Source of the DNA: an uncultured Bacteroidales bacterium
Lineage (GTDB): Bacteria; Bacteroidota; Bacteroidia; Bacteroidales; UBA4417
Assembly: GCA_903946925.1 (NCBI GenBank)
Contig: CAJAXK010000402.1
Span: 1-35,728 of the forward strand
DNA: 35,728 nucleotides
Reading direction: 5' to 3'
How positions within the stretch are numbered: the first letter of the stretch is position 1; each line of letters starts with the position of its first letter. Below are positions 7,843 through 16,071 of this stretch, piece by piece. A program made the position numbers and the translations under genes. The notes beneath the pieces were generated by a model, which did no database searches, had not been told where the DNA came from, and saw nothing but the letters and a program-made list of their open reading frames with translations.

Positions 7843-9072
7843 ATGTTAAACAGGGTAGTTATTACCGGCATAGGCATCTATTCTTGTATTGGTAAAAATC
7901 TGGCTGAAACAACGCAGTCTTTGTACAGGGGAAAGTCTGGTATAATAATGGATGCGGAACGTAAAGAATATGGGTACCGTTCTGGGTTGACAGGCTTTGT
8001 TGATAACCCTAACCTCAAGGGTGTTCTCGACCGCCGTTCGAGGATTATGCTGCCCGAACAGGGCGAATTCGCTTTCATGTCCACTGATGAAGCACTCAAA
8101 GTTGCTGGAATTGATCAGGATTTTATCGATAAGAGTAGCGTTGGGATACTTTTTGGTAACGACAGTTCAGCACAAGCAGTAATTTCAGCAAATGATATTA
8201 TTCGCGAAAAACGTGATACTGTAATGGTGGGTTCAGGATCTGTATTCCAAACTATGAATTCAACAGTGACCATGAATTTAGCTACTATTTTCAGGCTTAA
8301 GGGAATCAACTTCACAGTAAGCGCTGCCTGTTCAAGTGGCTCACATTCAATTGGCCTTGGGTATATGTTTATCAAACACGGCTATCAAGATTGTATAATT
8401 TGCGGGGGTGCACAAGAGATCAATTTGTATTCCATGGGCAATTTTGATGCGCTTGGTGCATTTTCTATTCGGGAAGATGCTCCGCACAAAGCATCTAGAC
8501 CTTTTGACCGGGATCGCGACGGACTTGTGCCAAGTGGAGGTGCTGCTACGGTAATACTTGAGAGTCTGGATCATGCTTTACGTCGGGGGGCAACTATTCT
8601 GGGTGAAGTTATTGGATATGGATTTTCATCAAATGGGGCTCATATTTCAAATCCTACTGTCGAAGGTCCACAAAAAGCACTGGAAATGGCCATTAAACAA
8701 TCGGGACTTGGAGTAAATCAGATCGACTACATCAATGCACATGCAACATCCACACCAGCTGGCGATACATCAGAGGCAAAGGCAATTTTTAATGTTTTCG
8801 GCCAACCTGGCCCTTACGTTTCTTCTACAAAATCAATGACTGGCCATGAATGCTGGATGGCTGGAGCTAGCGAAATTGTCTATTCCATGCTCATGATGCA
8901 AAACGGATTTATCGCTCCCAACATTAACTTTGAAAACCCTGACGAAGATTCAGTGAAATTGAATATTTTAGCGGAAACAAAAGAAGCAAAAATTGATTGC
9001 TTTTTATCAAACTCCTTTGGGTTTGGTGGTACTAATTCATCCCTTATTATTAAAAAATGGGGAAATAAATAA
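7843..9072 (+). CDS. Beta-ketoacyl-ACP synthase (KAS I/II type), KS1
   Basis: This 409-residue condensing enzyme has a complete Cys-His-His triad: C163 in SAACSSG, H300 in NAHATSTP and H335 in MTGHECWMAG. Length and motifs match FabB/FabF-like enzymes (PF00109/PF02801). RPFDRDRDGLVPSGGAA is the usual conserved block between them. It should condense malonyl-ACP with the growing aryl or acyl chain. It sits between the reductase and the first ACP, matching a standard type II FAS/PKS cassette. The cluster has three complete ketosynthases, so which one takes the aryl starter cannot be decided from sequence. The similar block order in aryl-polyene clusters supports a role in polyene elongation. Confidence 0.92.
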   Translation: MLNRVVITGIGIYSCIGKNLAETTQSLYRGKSGIIMDAERKEYGYRSGLTGFVDNPNLKGVLDRRSRIMLPEQGEFAFMSTDEALKVAGIDQDFIDKSSVGILFGNDSSAQAVISANDIIREKRDTVMVGSGSVFQTMNSTVTMNLATIFRLKGINFTVSAACSSGSHSIGLGYMFIKHGYQDCIICGGAQEINLYSMGNFDALGAFSIREDAPHKASRPFDRDRDGLVPSGGAATVILESLDHALRRGATILGEVIGYGFSSNGAHISNPTVEGPQKALEMAIKQSGLGVNQIDYINAHATSTPAGDTSEAKAIFNVFGQPGPYVSSTKSMTGHECWMAGASEIVYSMLMMQNGFIAPNINFENPDEDSVKLNILAETKEAKIDCFLSNSFGFGGTNSSLIIKKWGNK

Positions 9073-9084
9073 AATTATCAAGTC

Positions 9085-9354
9085 ATGACACAAATTGAAA
9101 TTGCAGAGAAAATAATACCATTTTTGGTTGAAGAATTTGAAATTGAGAGAGAATTAATAAATCCTGAAGCTAACCTACGGGATACACTTCAGCTTGATAG
9201 CTTGGATTATGTCGACCTGGTAGTGGTGATAGAAAGCAATTTCGGATTTAAAGTTAAGCAGGGTGATTTCCAGAATTTAGCTACTTTCAAAGATTTTTAT
9301 ACTTACGTACAGGGAAAAGTTAATGCTTCGGATGAAGCATCAAATAATTTGTAA
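9085..9354 (+). CDS. Acyl carrier protein, ACP1
   Basis: This 89-residue carrier protein has the phosphopantetheine attachment serine at S39 in LQLDSLDYVDL, with the expected acidic helix after it. It differs from housekeeping ACP in the extended Asn-rich tail. It would carry the growing polyene between KS1, FabG and the dehydratases. It lies 12 bases after KS1 and 5 bases before the acyltransferase. A second ACP (14626) in the cluster suggests separate starter and extender duties or two chain types. Confidence 0.9.
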   Translation: MTQIEIAEKIIPFLVEEFEIERELINPEANLRDTLQLDSLDYVDLVVVIESNFGFKVKQGDFQNLATFKDFYTYVQGKVNASDEASNNL

Positions 9355-9359
9355 TTGTT

Positions 9360-10244
9360 ATGAACGGCAAAAACTGGACTGGAAAATCGAAGGGTGGGAA
9401 GACAGGATACCAGATTTTTGTCTTTTTGTTAAAACATACCGGATTAAGATCAGCTTATGTTTTACTCCGGTTTGTTGCATTTTATTATCTAATTACACCG
9501 CGTAGTTCAACCCGTCACAGTTATAAGTTTTTTAGGAAACTTGGTTTGGGAAAAACGAAAAGCATTTTAAGCATTTATCTCAATTACTTTGTTTTCGGTC
9601 AAAGCCTGATTGATAAGATTTCGGCCATGGCAGGGTTTGGCGATAAACTCAGCTTCTATTTTGAAGGGGAACAATACCTTCACCAGATGGTAAAGAACGG
9701 CAAAGGAGGGATTCTATTAAGTGCACATGCAGGCAATTGGGAAATTGCGGGTCATTATCTGGACAGGCTTGAGACAAATGTTAATATAGTAATGTACGAT
9801 GCCGAATACGAGAGTATAAAAATGTACCTGCAAAGTATTACCGGGAAGCGAAAAGCAAATATCATTACTATCAGTGACGATATGTCGCATATATATAAGA
9901 TAATTGAGGCTTTGGATAAAAACGAGTTGATATGCATGCATGCTGACAGAATTCTTAACAGGACACAGCGCACAATCTCACAGCCATTCTTTGGGGAAAA
10001 TGCCTTGTTCCCCTATAGTATTTTCAGGATGATAGTTACTTTTGGTGTTCCTGTAAGTTTTGTATATGCTTTTCGGGAGCCGGGATTCCACTATCATTTT
10101 TTTGCAACTAAATCAAGGGTTTATTTAGGAAAGCAGGATGTTGCCTTGAATGAAATCAGTAGTAACTTCGTTTCAGGACTCGAAAGTAAATTAAGGCAAT
10201 ATCCGTTACAATGGTTTAATTATTTTAATTTCTGGGAGAAATAA
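9360..10244 (+). CDS. LpxL/HtrB-type lysophospholipid acyltransferase
   Basis: This 294-residue membrane-associated acyltransferase belongs to the lipid A acyltransferase family (PF03279). The catalytic HX4E motif is HAGNWE at residues 123-128, and the later block ICMHADRILN fits the family's conserved second region. Residues 18-48 are hydrophobic and likely anchor it to the inner membrane. In aryl-polyene clusters an enzyme of this type is thought to transfer an acyl chain, or the polyene itself, onto a lipid acceptor. That role is inferred here. The start at 9360 is only 5 bases after the ACP stop. The N-terminal KSKGGKTGYQIFVFLLK is strongly basic, then hydrophobic, consistent with an inside-positive anchor. 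Confidence 0.85.
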   Translation: MNGKNWTGKSKGGKTGYQIFVFLLKHTGLRSAYVLLRFVAFYYLITPRSSTRHSYKFFRKLGLGKTKSILSIYLNYFVFGQSLIDKISAMAGFGDKLSFYFEGEQYLHQMVKNGKGGILLSAHAGNWEIAGHYLDRLETNVNIVMYDAEYESIKMYLQSITGKRKANIITISDDMSHIYKIIEALDKNELICMHADRILNRTQRTISQPFFGENALFPYSIFRMIVTFGVPVSFVYAFREPGFHYHFFATKSRVYLGKQDVALNEISSNFVSGLESKLRQYPLQWFNYFNFWEK

Positions 10245-10248
10245 CAAT

Positions 10249-10677
10249 ATGCAGAAGTTTTCACCAGATATTCTGGAATATATTCCGCAGCGTCCACCAA
10301 TGGTTATGATTGATAGGATTGTTGATATTAATGAAAGTAAGGTGGAATGCCAGTTTAAAGTAATAAACGATAATCTTTTCGTTGTTGATGGTAAATTAAT
10401 TGAATCGGGTATAATCGAAAACATTGCTCAAACTGTTGCATCTGTAGCTGGTTACTGGGCTAAAGAAAAAAATGAAAAGGTCAATCTTGGTTACATTGCA
10501 GCAATAAAGAATCTAAATATCCATGCTTTGCCTTCCGTTGGCGATGTTCTTTGTACATTTGTTGAAATAGTTAATGAAGTTTTTAACGTTACAATTGTTC
10601 ATGGAAAAGTTATTTGCGGAAATACAAAGATTGCTGATTGTGAAATGCGTATTTATATTGCGGATAATAGAAAATAA
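10249..10677 (+). CDS. Hotdog 3-hydroxyacyl-ACP dehydratase-like protein (ApeP-like), DH1
   Basis: This 142-residue hotdog protein resembles the FabZ-related dehydratases of aryl-polyene clusters. IPQRPPMVMIDRI at residues 12-24 matches the family's opening block, and IIENIAQTVASVAGYWA (55-71) is the central helix with Glu57 at the FabZ Glu position. The GHFP segment that supplies the catalytic His in FabA/FabZ is shortened and reads DNLFVVDGKLIESG, with no His. The position that is often PH in relatives is PQ (Q14). So it keeps the acid but lacks a visible catalytic His. A partner role with DH2 (19063) is suggested in the findings. It starts 4 bases after the acyltransferase stop. The family is clear; activity alone is doubtful. 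Confidence 0.78.
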   Translation: MQKFSPDILEYIPQRPPMVMIDRIVDINESKVECQFKVINDNLFVVDGKLIESGIIENIAQTVASVAGYWAKEKNEKVNLGYIAAIKNLNIHALPSVGDVLCTFVEIVNEVFNVTIVHGKVICGNTKIADCEMRIYIADNRK

Positions 10678-10715
10678 CTTGATAAATTAATTAATAAAAC
10701 CCTAATTTTATACAA

Positions 10716-11357
10716 ATGACAAATAATCTAAAATTATTTTGGGCAATTGGCTTTATAACTATTGCTGCATTTTGCTCTAACGCTCAAACCCCAGCAGATG
10801 TGCTGAAGCATGGATCATCTGTTACCTTTTTTGGAGTGGATTATTCAAAATGCAAAGGTGTTGCATTAGGCGCAAGCACGGAAGAAATGCGGGATAAAGT
10901 GTTCCCCGCTATAAATATGCTTCTTGTTGTTGAAGAGGATAAATACGATGTTAAAAAAGCCCTTTTAAAATCACAAGTGATTATTGACTTGAACGATGTC
11001 AATAGAATTAATACATTAATCAATCCATCAATCTTTGATGCTTATTCTTCAAAAGAATTAAAACCCTTTGTCAAAGATACAATTGCACAAATGATTCAAC
11101 TATATAACCTTAAGGATAAAACAGGAATAGGTCTTGTATTTATAGCTGAATATCTTGATAAACCTGGTACTACAGCAGCGTATAACCTTGTCTATTTCTC
11201 AATGCCTGAAGGCAAAGTTATTCTTTCAGAACGGGAATTCGGTACCCCTAAAGGGTTTGGTATGCGCAATTATTGGGCATATACTATCTACGATATTCTT
11301 AAATCTGGATTGCAGCAAAAACTGGAGATGAAATATTTGCCAAAAAAATCGAAATAG
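10716..11357 (+). CDS. Secreted protein of unknown function inside the pigment operon
   Basis: This 213-residue protein has a signal peptide (WAIGFITIAAFCSNAQ, cleavage near residue 23) and a soluble mixed alpha/beta body. I do not recognise the family. Visible features are a hydrophobic INMLLVVEEDKYDV segment, a conserved-looking GLVFIAEYLDKPGTTAAYNLVYFSM and a C-terminal FGMRNYWAYTIYDIL. No catalytic motif is apparent. It is placed between the dehydratase and the thioesterase, with 38 and 3 bases of spacing, so it is probably co-transcribed with them. A periplasmic role in handling or attaching the pigment is possible but is only inferred from the company it keeps. Confidence 0.7.
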   Translation: MTNNLKLFWAIGFITIAAFCSNAQTPADVLKHGSSVTFFGVDYSKCKGVALGASTEEMRDKVFPAINMLLVVEEDKYDVKKALLKSQVIIDLNDVNRINTLINPSIFDAYSSKELKPFVKDTIAQMIQLYNLKDKTGIGLVFIAEYLDKPGTTAAYNLVYFSMPEGKVILSEREFGTPKGFGMRNYWAYTIYDILKSGLQQKLEMKYLPKKSK

Positions 11358-11360
11358 GCA

Positions 11361-11783
11361 ATGCCAATTCTTTCGGAGAAAGTAGCAATAAACATACGTT
11401 TCAGCGAGGTTGATTCCCTGTTAATCGTTTGGCATGGACACTATCTCAAGTATTTTGAGGATGCCCGCGAAGCTTTTGGCAGAAAATATGGATTGGGCTA
11501 TCTTGAAATGTATGCACAGGGTTATGTAACCCCGATCGTAAATATACATTGTGAATATAAGCTGCCTTTGGCTTATGGCGATGAAGCAATAGCTGAAATA
11601 ACCTACCGGGATTCCAAAGCCGCGAAAATTGAAATGGAATATAAAATTTCAAATGCCAGAACAGGTGCTTTATTGGCTACAGGGTATTCCACACAAGTGT
11701 TCCTCGACAGGGCAAAATCTGAACTCCAGTTGATTATTCCCGATTTTTTTGCGGAATGGAAAGGAAAATGGGGGATAGAATAA
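11361..11783 (+). CDS. Acyl-CoA/ACP thioesterase, 4HBT hotdog family (YbgC/FadM-like)
   Basis: This 140-residue hotdog thioesterase (PF03061) has the family's opening motif as INIRFSEVDSLLIVWHGHYLK. The catalytic-position Asp is D18, followed by WHGHYLKYFEDARE, which matches the usual VvyHarYl.ffE.aR. It should release polyene or acyl chains from ACP, or edit the starter thioester. Its stop overlaps the next start (TAATG at 11781-11785), so translation of KS2 is probably coupled to it. No signal peptide is seen; it should be cytoplasmic. Confidence 0.87.
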   Translation: MPILSEKVAINIRFSEVDSLLIVWHGHYLKYFEDAREAFGRKYGLGYLEMYAQGYVTPIVNIHCEYKLPLAYGDEAIAEITYRDSKAAKIEMEYKISNARTGALLATGYSTQVFLDRAKSELQLIIPDFFAEWKGKWGIE

Positions 11784-12922
11784 TGAAAAGGATTTGGATA
11801 ACCGGTGATGCTTTGGTCACACCTCTAGGCTTTTCGTCATGCGAGAACTTTGCTAGTTTGCTCAAAGGTAAAAGTGGATTAAAAAACTTTACTTTGCCAG
11901 TCTCCGGATTTTCGAGCTGGGTATCTTTCCTGTCCGAAAATCAGCTGAAAATGCTTGAAGAAATGACTTTACCCGTTTTTGAAACCAGGTTCGAAAAATT
12001 GTTATTCCTACCTATGAAACAAGTCATTGAAGAATGTGAAGTTGATCCAAAATCTTCGAAAACGCTGTTTATGTTTGCCACCACCAAGGGAAATATAGAG
12101 CTGATTGGTAACGAAAATGTTAAGACTAATCAGTTGAGTCTCTTTGAGTCAGCAATAAAACTAAGCCGCTATTTTGGCAATCTAAACAAGCCTCTGGTAA
12201 TTTCCAACGCCTGTATTTCAGGCCTTGCCGTACAAATTTTAGCTATGAAATTGTTGGAAAACGGTGAATATGATACAGTAATAATTGCCGGAGCCGATAC
12301 TGTAAATCCTTTTATACTGGAAGGATTCAATTCATTGCTGGCTTTGAGCCCTAATCCTTGCCGGCCTTTCGATCGCGACAGGCAAGGAATCAATATTGGC
12401 GAAGGTGGCGCGGCAATGGTACTGAGTACAATAAAACCAGACAATTGCAGAAACGATCTGATTGAAATCAAAGGCGGCGCAATTACCAATGATGCCAATC
12501 ATATTTCTGGACCTTCTCGCACAGGATTGGAATTGGCAAAAGCTGCTGAGCTTGCTTTGAAACAGTCAGGGTTACTTCCGGGCAACATTGACTTTGTTTC
12601 CGCACACGGTACTGCTACTTTGTACAATGATGAAATGGAAGCGAAAGCGCTAACTATTTCCGGCCTTTCGGGAAACCTAACACACAGCCTGAAAGGCTAC
12701 TTTGGCCATACTTTGGGAGTTGCCGGTCTGATTGAAAGCATCATCTGCATCCATTCACTCAGGAATAATGTGATTATTGCATCAAAAGGGTTCGAAAATG
12801 CTGGTACCTCGAATCAAATAAATATAATCACTCAAAATCAGCACCAGCCTGTTTCCGCTTGCATTAAAACAATGGCCGGGTTTGGAGGCTGTAATGCCGC
12901 AATTTGTTTTTCAAAATCATAA
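11783..12922 (+). CDS. Beta-ketoacyl-ACP synthase, KS2
   Basis: This is a 379-residue condensing enzyme, somewhat shorter than typical FabF. The ATG at 11783 is chosen because it gives MKRIWITGDALVTPLG, the standard family N-terminus, and overlaps the thioesterase stop by one base. The frame also opens at 11756, but that adds a polar stretch. The triad is complete: C144 in SNACISG, H275 in SAHGTAT and H309 in YFGHTLGVAG. The sequence is clearly different from KS1 and KS3, so it may accept another substrate, for example the aryl starter. It is followed after 2 bases by the methyltransferase gene. Confidence 0.9.
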   Translation: MKRIWITGDALVTPLGFSSCENFASLLKGKSGLKNFTLPVSGFSSWVSFLSENQLKMLEEMTLPVFETRFEKLLFLPMKQVIEECEVDPKSSKTLFMFATTKGNIELIGNENVKTNQLSLFESAIKLSRYFGNLNKPLVISNACISGLAVQILAMKLLENGEYDTVIIAGADTVNPFILEGFNSLLALSPNPCRPFDRDRQGINIGEGGAAMVLSTIKPDNCRNDLIEIKGGAITNDANHISGPSRTGLELAKAAELALKQSGLLPGNIDFVSAHGTATLYNDEMEAKALTISGLSGNLTHSLKGYFGHTLGVAGLIESIICIHSLRNNVIIASKGFENAGTSNQINIITQNQHQPVSACIKTMAGFGGCNAAICFSKS

Positions 12923-12924
12923 CT

Positions 12925-14004
12925 ATGCCTTTATATAGCGAAGATAAATCAACCGCCCTTGAGGCAATGGAAAAGGCACAATGGCTGGCTTTTGCACCTG
13001 TTGTTTTTCAGGCATCGCGGTCGCTTCGCAACCTGGGAATTCTGGCAGCCATCGAAAAACGCAGGCTGGCAGGAATGACTGCCGAGGAAATTGAACAGGA
13101 ATGTGAGCTAAGCCATTACGGAACCCGTGTGCTTTGCGAATCCGGGCTGGCAATCGGATTGTTGTATTTTAAAAATGATAAGTATTTCCTTACAAAAACG
13201 GCCAGTTTCTTTATCAACGATAAACTTACCGAAGCCAACAGCGACTTTGTAAATGATATTTGCTACAAGGGACTTTTTGATCTCGAAAAATCAATTATTA
13301 CAGGCAAACCCGAAGGCCTCAAAACATTTGGCGATTGGCCGACAGTTTACCAGGCTTTGGCTGAGTTGCCGGAACAAGCCCGGGAAAGTTGGTTTAAATT
13401 TGATCATTACTATTCCGACCAGGCATTTGACGAAGTTCTTCCGCTGGTGTTTTCACAATCGCCTGAACACATACTGGATATCGGTGGTAATACTGGTAAA
13501 TTCGCGTTCCAGTGTTTATCTTATTCGCCGGACGTAAAAGTTTCCATCATGGATCTTCCAGGTCAGCTGAATATGGCAAAACAAGCCGCGATTGAAAACG
13601 GAAATGAAAATCGCATGGGTTTCATCGAAGCTGATATTCTGGACGAAAACCAGCAAATCCCATCCGGATTTGATGTTATGTGGATGAGCCAGTTCCTGGA
13701 CTGCTTTTCCGACGATCAAATTATATCCATCTTGAAGCGCTGTGTTAATGCCATGAACGACAAGGACAGGGTTTGTATTCTTGAGCCTTTCTGGGACAGG
13801 CAACGATTTAAAGCATCGGCATTTTCACTGCAGATGACTTCTCTGTATTTTACCAACATTGCGAACGGCAACAGCCAGATGTACCATTCGGAAGTCTTTG
13901 CTGGGTTTATAAAGGCAGCCGGGCTCGAAACCGTTTCTATGCATGATGGAATCGGAATTTGCCATACTTTGCTTGTTTGCAGGAAAAAACAATTTGCAAA
14001 ATAA
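12925..14004 (+). CDS. SAM-dependent methyltransferase (Methyltransf_2 type), probable aryl methyltransferase
   Basis: This 359-residue enzyme has an N-terminal helical/winged-helix dimerisation region (about 15-100) and a Rossmann SAM domain with motif I DIGGNTGKF at residues 185-193 and an acidic MDLPG loop at about 206-210. The layout matches PF00891 O-methyltransferases. The catalytic His of plant-type O-methyltransferases, normally in a LHDW context, is not seen; the matching stretch reads MSQFLDCFSDDQ. It may therefore methylate ring carbon rather than oxygen, which would suit the ring-methylated aryl head group of many aryl polyenes and flexirubins. The ATG at 12925 lies 2 bases after the KS2 stop; an earlier in-frame ATG at 12904 overlaps KS2. 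The next gene overlaps its stop. Confidence 0.83.
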   Translation: MPLYSEDKSTALEAMEKAQWLAFAPVVFQASRSLRNLGILAAIEKRRLAGMTAEEIEQECELSHYGTRVLCESGLAIGLLYFKNDKYFLTKTASFFINDKLTEANSDFVNDICYKGLFDLEKSIITGKPEGLKTFGDWPTVYQALAELPEQARESWFKFDHYYSDQAFDEVLPLVFSQSPEHILDIGGNTGKFAFQCLSYSPDVKVSIMDLPGQLNMAKQAAIENGNENRMGFIEADILDENQQIPSGFDVMWMSQFLDCFSDDQIISILKRCVNAMNDKDRVCILEPFWDRQRFKASAFSLQMTSLYFTNIANGNSQMYHSEVFAGFIKAAGLETVSMHDGIGICHTLLVCRKKQFAK

Positions 14005-14615
14005 TGGAAAAACTTATAACCGGCCACTGTCAACTGAAAAATGGAAAGCTTTTCCTGAACGGGAAAAGTCTTTTTGAAGCTGATATCCTGGTAGATGAGT
14101 TATTGCAGAAAATTGTAATTGAGTTTGAAGTGAAACATCCCCGCTTTGGCAAGATGGACCGTTTGTCGAAATTGGGTTATACCTGTGCCGAGATACTCTT
14201 GAAAGCTCTTGGGAATTTCAAACTATACCAGCCTTTTGAAGTAAGCCTGATTTTTGCAAACGCATCCTCAAGCCTCGACACCGATTTCAGGTTTCAGAAA
14301 ACGCTGGAATCCATTGCCAGCCCGGCTTTATTTGTGTATACACTGCCTAATCTCGTTCTTGCTGAAATCTGTATAAAAAACGGTTTTAAAGGTGAAAACC
14401 TTTTCCTGGTTTCTGATCTACCAGACGCAAATCTGTTTTTTGAACCTATAAACCAGATGTTAGCGCAAAATATTACAAAGGCTTGCCTTGCTGGTTGGGT
14501 TGAAATACTTGGAGAAAGCTATAATTGTACTTTATTTGCAGTCGAAATGCCTGAACATAAAAGTGAAAATCAAACAGAATTCAATATCACGAACATAAAT
14601 AAACTTTTTGAGTAA
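14004..14615 (+). CDS. Stand-alone ketosynthase N-half-like protein (Ketoacyl-synt_2 type)
   Basis: This 203-residue protein resembles only the first half of a beta-ketoacyl synthase. FGKMDRLSKLGYTCAEILL (about 51-69), FEVSLIFANASSSLDTDF (about 77-94) and SPALFVYTLPNLVLAEI (about 106-122) follow the PF13723 pattern. No nucleophile Cys or His pair of a condensing enzyme is present, so it is unlikely to condense chains alone. Small proteins of this kind occur in aryl-polyene clusters, where they may be scaffold or chain-length partners. The start overlaps the methyltransferase stop (TAATG at 14002-14006); an upstream ATG at 13959 lies inside that gene. ACP2 follows after 10 bases. The homology is weak but the position is consistent. 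Confidence 0.65.
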   Translation: MEKLITGHCQLKNGKLFLNGKSLFEADILVDELLQKIVIEFEVKHPRFGKMDRLSKLGYTCAEILLKALGNFKLYQPFEVSLIFANASSSLDTDFRFQKTLESIASPALFVYTLPNLVLAEICIKNGFKGENLFLVSDLPDANLFFEPINQMLAQNITKACLAGWVEILGESYNCTLFAVEMPEHKSENQTEFNITNINKLFE

Positions 14616-14625
14616 TTTTATTGTA

Positions 14626-14880
14626 ATGGAACAACTGATATTCAACCTCAAAGAACAAATTATAGAGCGCTTAAATCTTTCGGAAACCAAACCGGAAGAT
14701 ATCGATAGCGAAGCCCCGCTCTTTGGCGATGGTTTAGGCCTTGATTCAATCGACGCGCTCGAAATTATCGTCCTTTTGCAACAGGTTTATGGTATAAAAA
14801 TTACCAATGCCGAAGAAGGCAAAAAAGCGATGAAATCGGTAAAAACTCTTGCTGAGTACATTACTGAGAAACAGGCATGA
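14626..14880 (+). CDS. Acyl carrier protein, ACP2
   Basis: This is an 84-residue carrier protein. The attachment serine is S41 in GLGLDSIDALEI, a strong 4'-phosphopantetheine site, preceded by the usual DIDSEAPLFGDG loop. The ATG at 14626 is favoured over 14608, which would overlap the upstream stop codon. It differs from ACP1 in sequence, most visibly in the GLDSID context that is typical of type II PKS and aryl-polyene carriers. It is followed by KS3 with 1 base between, so KS3 and the KS-like partner probably use this carrier. Confidence 0.92.
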   Translation: MEQLIFNLKEQIIERLNLSETKPEDIDSEAPLFGDGLGLDSIDALEIIVLLQQVYGIKITNAEEGKKAMKSVKTLAEYITEKQA

Positions 14881-14881
14881 T

Positions 14882-16069
14882 ATGAAGGTTTTTGTTGCCG
14901 GGATGGGAGTATTTACGGCTCTAGGCGATAATTGTGCCGGAAACTTGTCTTCTTTGCTCGGGAAAAGGCACGGCATTCTTGCATCTTCGCGTGACATAGA
15001 TACCCTCATGGGCGATTTCCCCATTGCAAAAATAGCTTATACAAACAATGAACTTGCTGCAAAAGCAGGTATTTCGCCATCATGGCCACGAACGGCTTTG
15101 CTCGGTGTAATTGCGGCTCAGGAAGCAGTCGCATCCTCAGGACTCGATTTTACAAAATATCGGTCCGGTTTTATTTCCGGCACCACGGTTGGTGGAATGG
15201 ATAGTACGGAAAACTTCTTTTACAGTTACAGTAAGAATAAATCTGCCGGTCATATCAGCCGGATTATCAACCATGAATGCGGGAAAATCAGCCATCTGAT
15301 AGCTGAAAATATTCAGGCTACTAATTTTGTAACCACCCTGAATACAGCATGTTCGTCAGCAGCAAACGCTATTGCTTTCGCCGCCCGAATGATAAAAAGC
15401 GGCAGGCTTGATATTGCTGTTGCCGGTGGAACCGATGCAATTACAGCCTTTACATTAAATGGGTTTAACACGCTTTTGCTGCTTGATGATGAGCTTAACA
15501 GACCATTTGATGCCCGGCGAAAAGGATTAAACCTGGGTGAAGGAGCCGGATACCTGGTCCTGGTTTCAGAAGAAATTGCCAGGCAAAATAACTGCCAGAT
15601 TTTGGCAGAGTTAAGCGGGTATGCCAATGCTAGTGATTCCTTTCATCAGACTGCTCTTTCGGATGAAGGAAACGGACCTTATCTCGCTATGGAATGCGCA
15701 ATTAAAATGGCTGGATTATCTGCAAGCGTCGTTGGATACATAAATCTTCACGGAACAGCGACACCTAATAACGATCTTTCTGAAGGCAATGCCATATTGA
15801 GGCTTTTTCCCGTAAAAATTCCGGCAATAAGTTCTACTAAAAGTTTTACAGGGCATACACTTGGAGCAAGCGGAGGTGTTGAAGCGGTTTATTCGGTTTT
15901 GGCTCTTATTAACCAAACGACTTTGCCAAATCTCCGTTTTGAGATTCCGATGCCCGGAACAGAATTATTTCCTGAAACCGAAGCCCGCAAAATTGATTTG
16001 CAGAATGTTCTTTCCAATTCATTCGGCTTTGGCGGAAATTGTTGCTCTTTACTTTTTTCAAAAGTGTAA
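14882..16069 (+). CDS. Beta-ketoacyl-ACP synthase, KS3 (candidate active partner of the CLF-like protein)
   Basis: This is a 395-residue condensing enzyme with C157 in NTACSSAAN, H290 in NLHGTATPNND and H325 in FTGHTLGASGG, all intact. The ATG at 14882 gives the canonical MKVFVAGMGVFTALGD; an earlier ATG at 14849 lies inside ACP2. Two bases after its stop begins a KS-like protein without the nucleophile. This adjacent pair has the layout of the KS:CLF (ApeO:ApeC-like) condensing pair known from aryl-polyene clusters. It is the best candidate for iterative polyene elongation. Assignment as the active partner is inferred from adjacency and motifs. Confidence 0.92.
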   Translation: MKVFVAGMGVFTALGDNCAGNLSSLLGKRHGILASSRDIDTLMGDFPIAKIAYTNNELAAKAGISPSWPRTALLGVIAAQEAVASSGLDFTKYRSGFISGTTVGGMDSTENFFYSYSKNKSAGHISRIINHECGKISHLIAENIQATNFVTTLNTACSSAANAIAFAARMIKSGRLDIAVAGGTDAITAFTLNGFNTLLLLDDELNRPFDARRKGLNLGEGAGYLVLVSEEIARQNNCQILAELSGYANASDSFHQTALSDEGNGPYLAMECAIKMAGLSASVVGYINLHGTATPNNDLSEGNAILRLFPVKIPAISSTKSFTGHTLGASGGVEAVYSVLALINQTTLPNLRFEIPMPGTELFPETEARKIDLQNVLSNSFGFGGNCCSLLFSKV

Positions 16070-16071
16070 TC

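Noticed and set aside
9360-10244. Annotating the acyltransferase as lipid A biosynthesis LpxL proper
   Set aside because: The family match is right, but its place in a pigment operon makes a housekeeping lipid A role less likely.
7843-16069. Any of the ketosynthases being DarB
   Set aside because: All three have the Cys-His-His triad and block order of FabB/FabF-type enzymes, whereas DarB is KAS III-like with a Cys-His-Asn triad.
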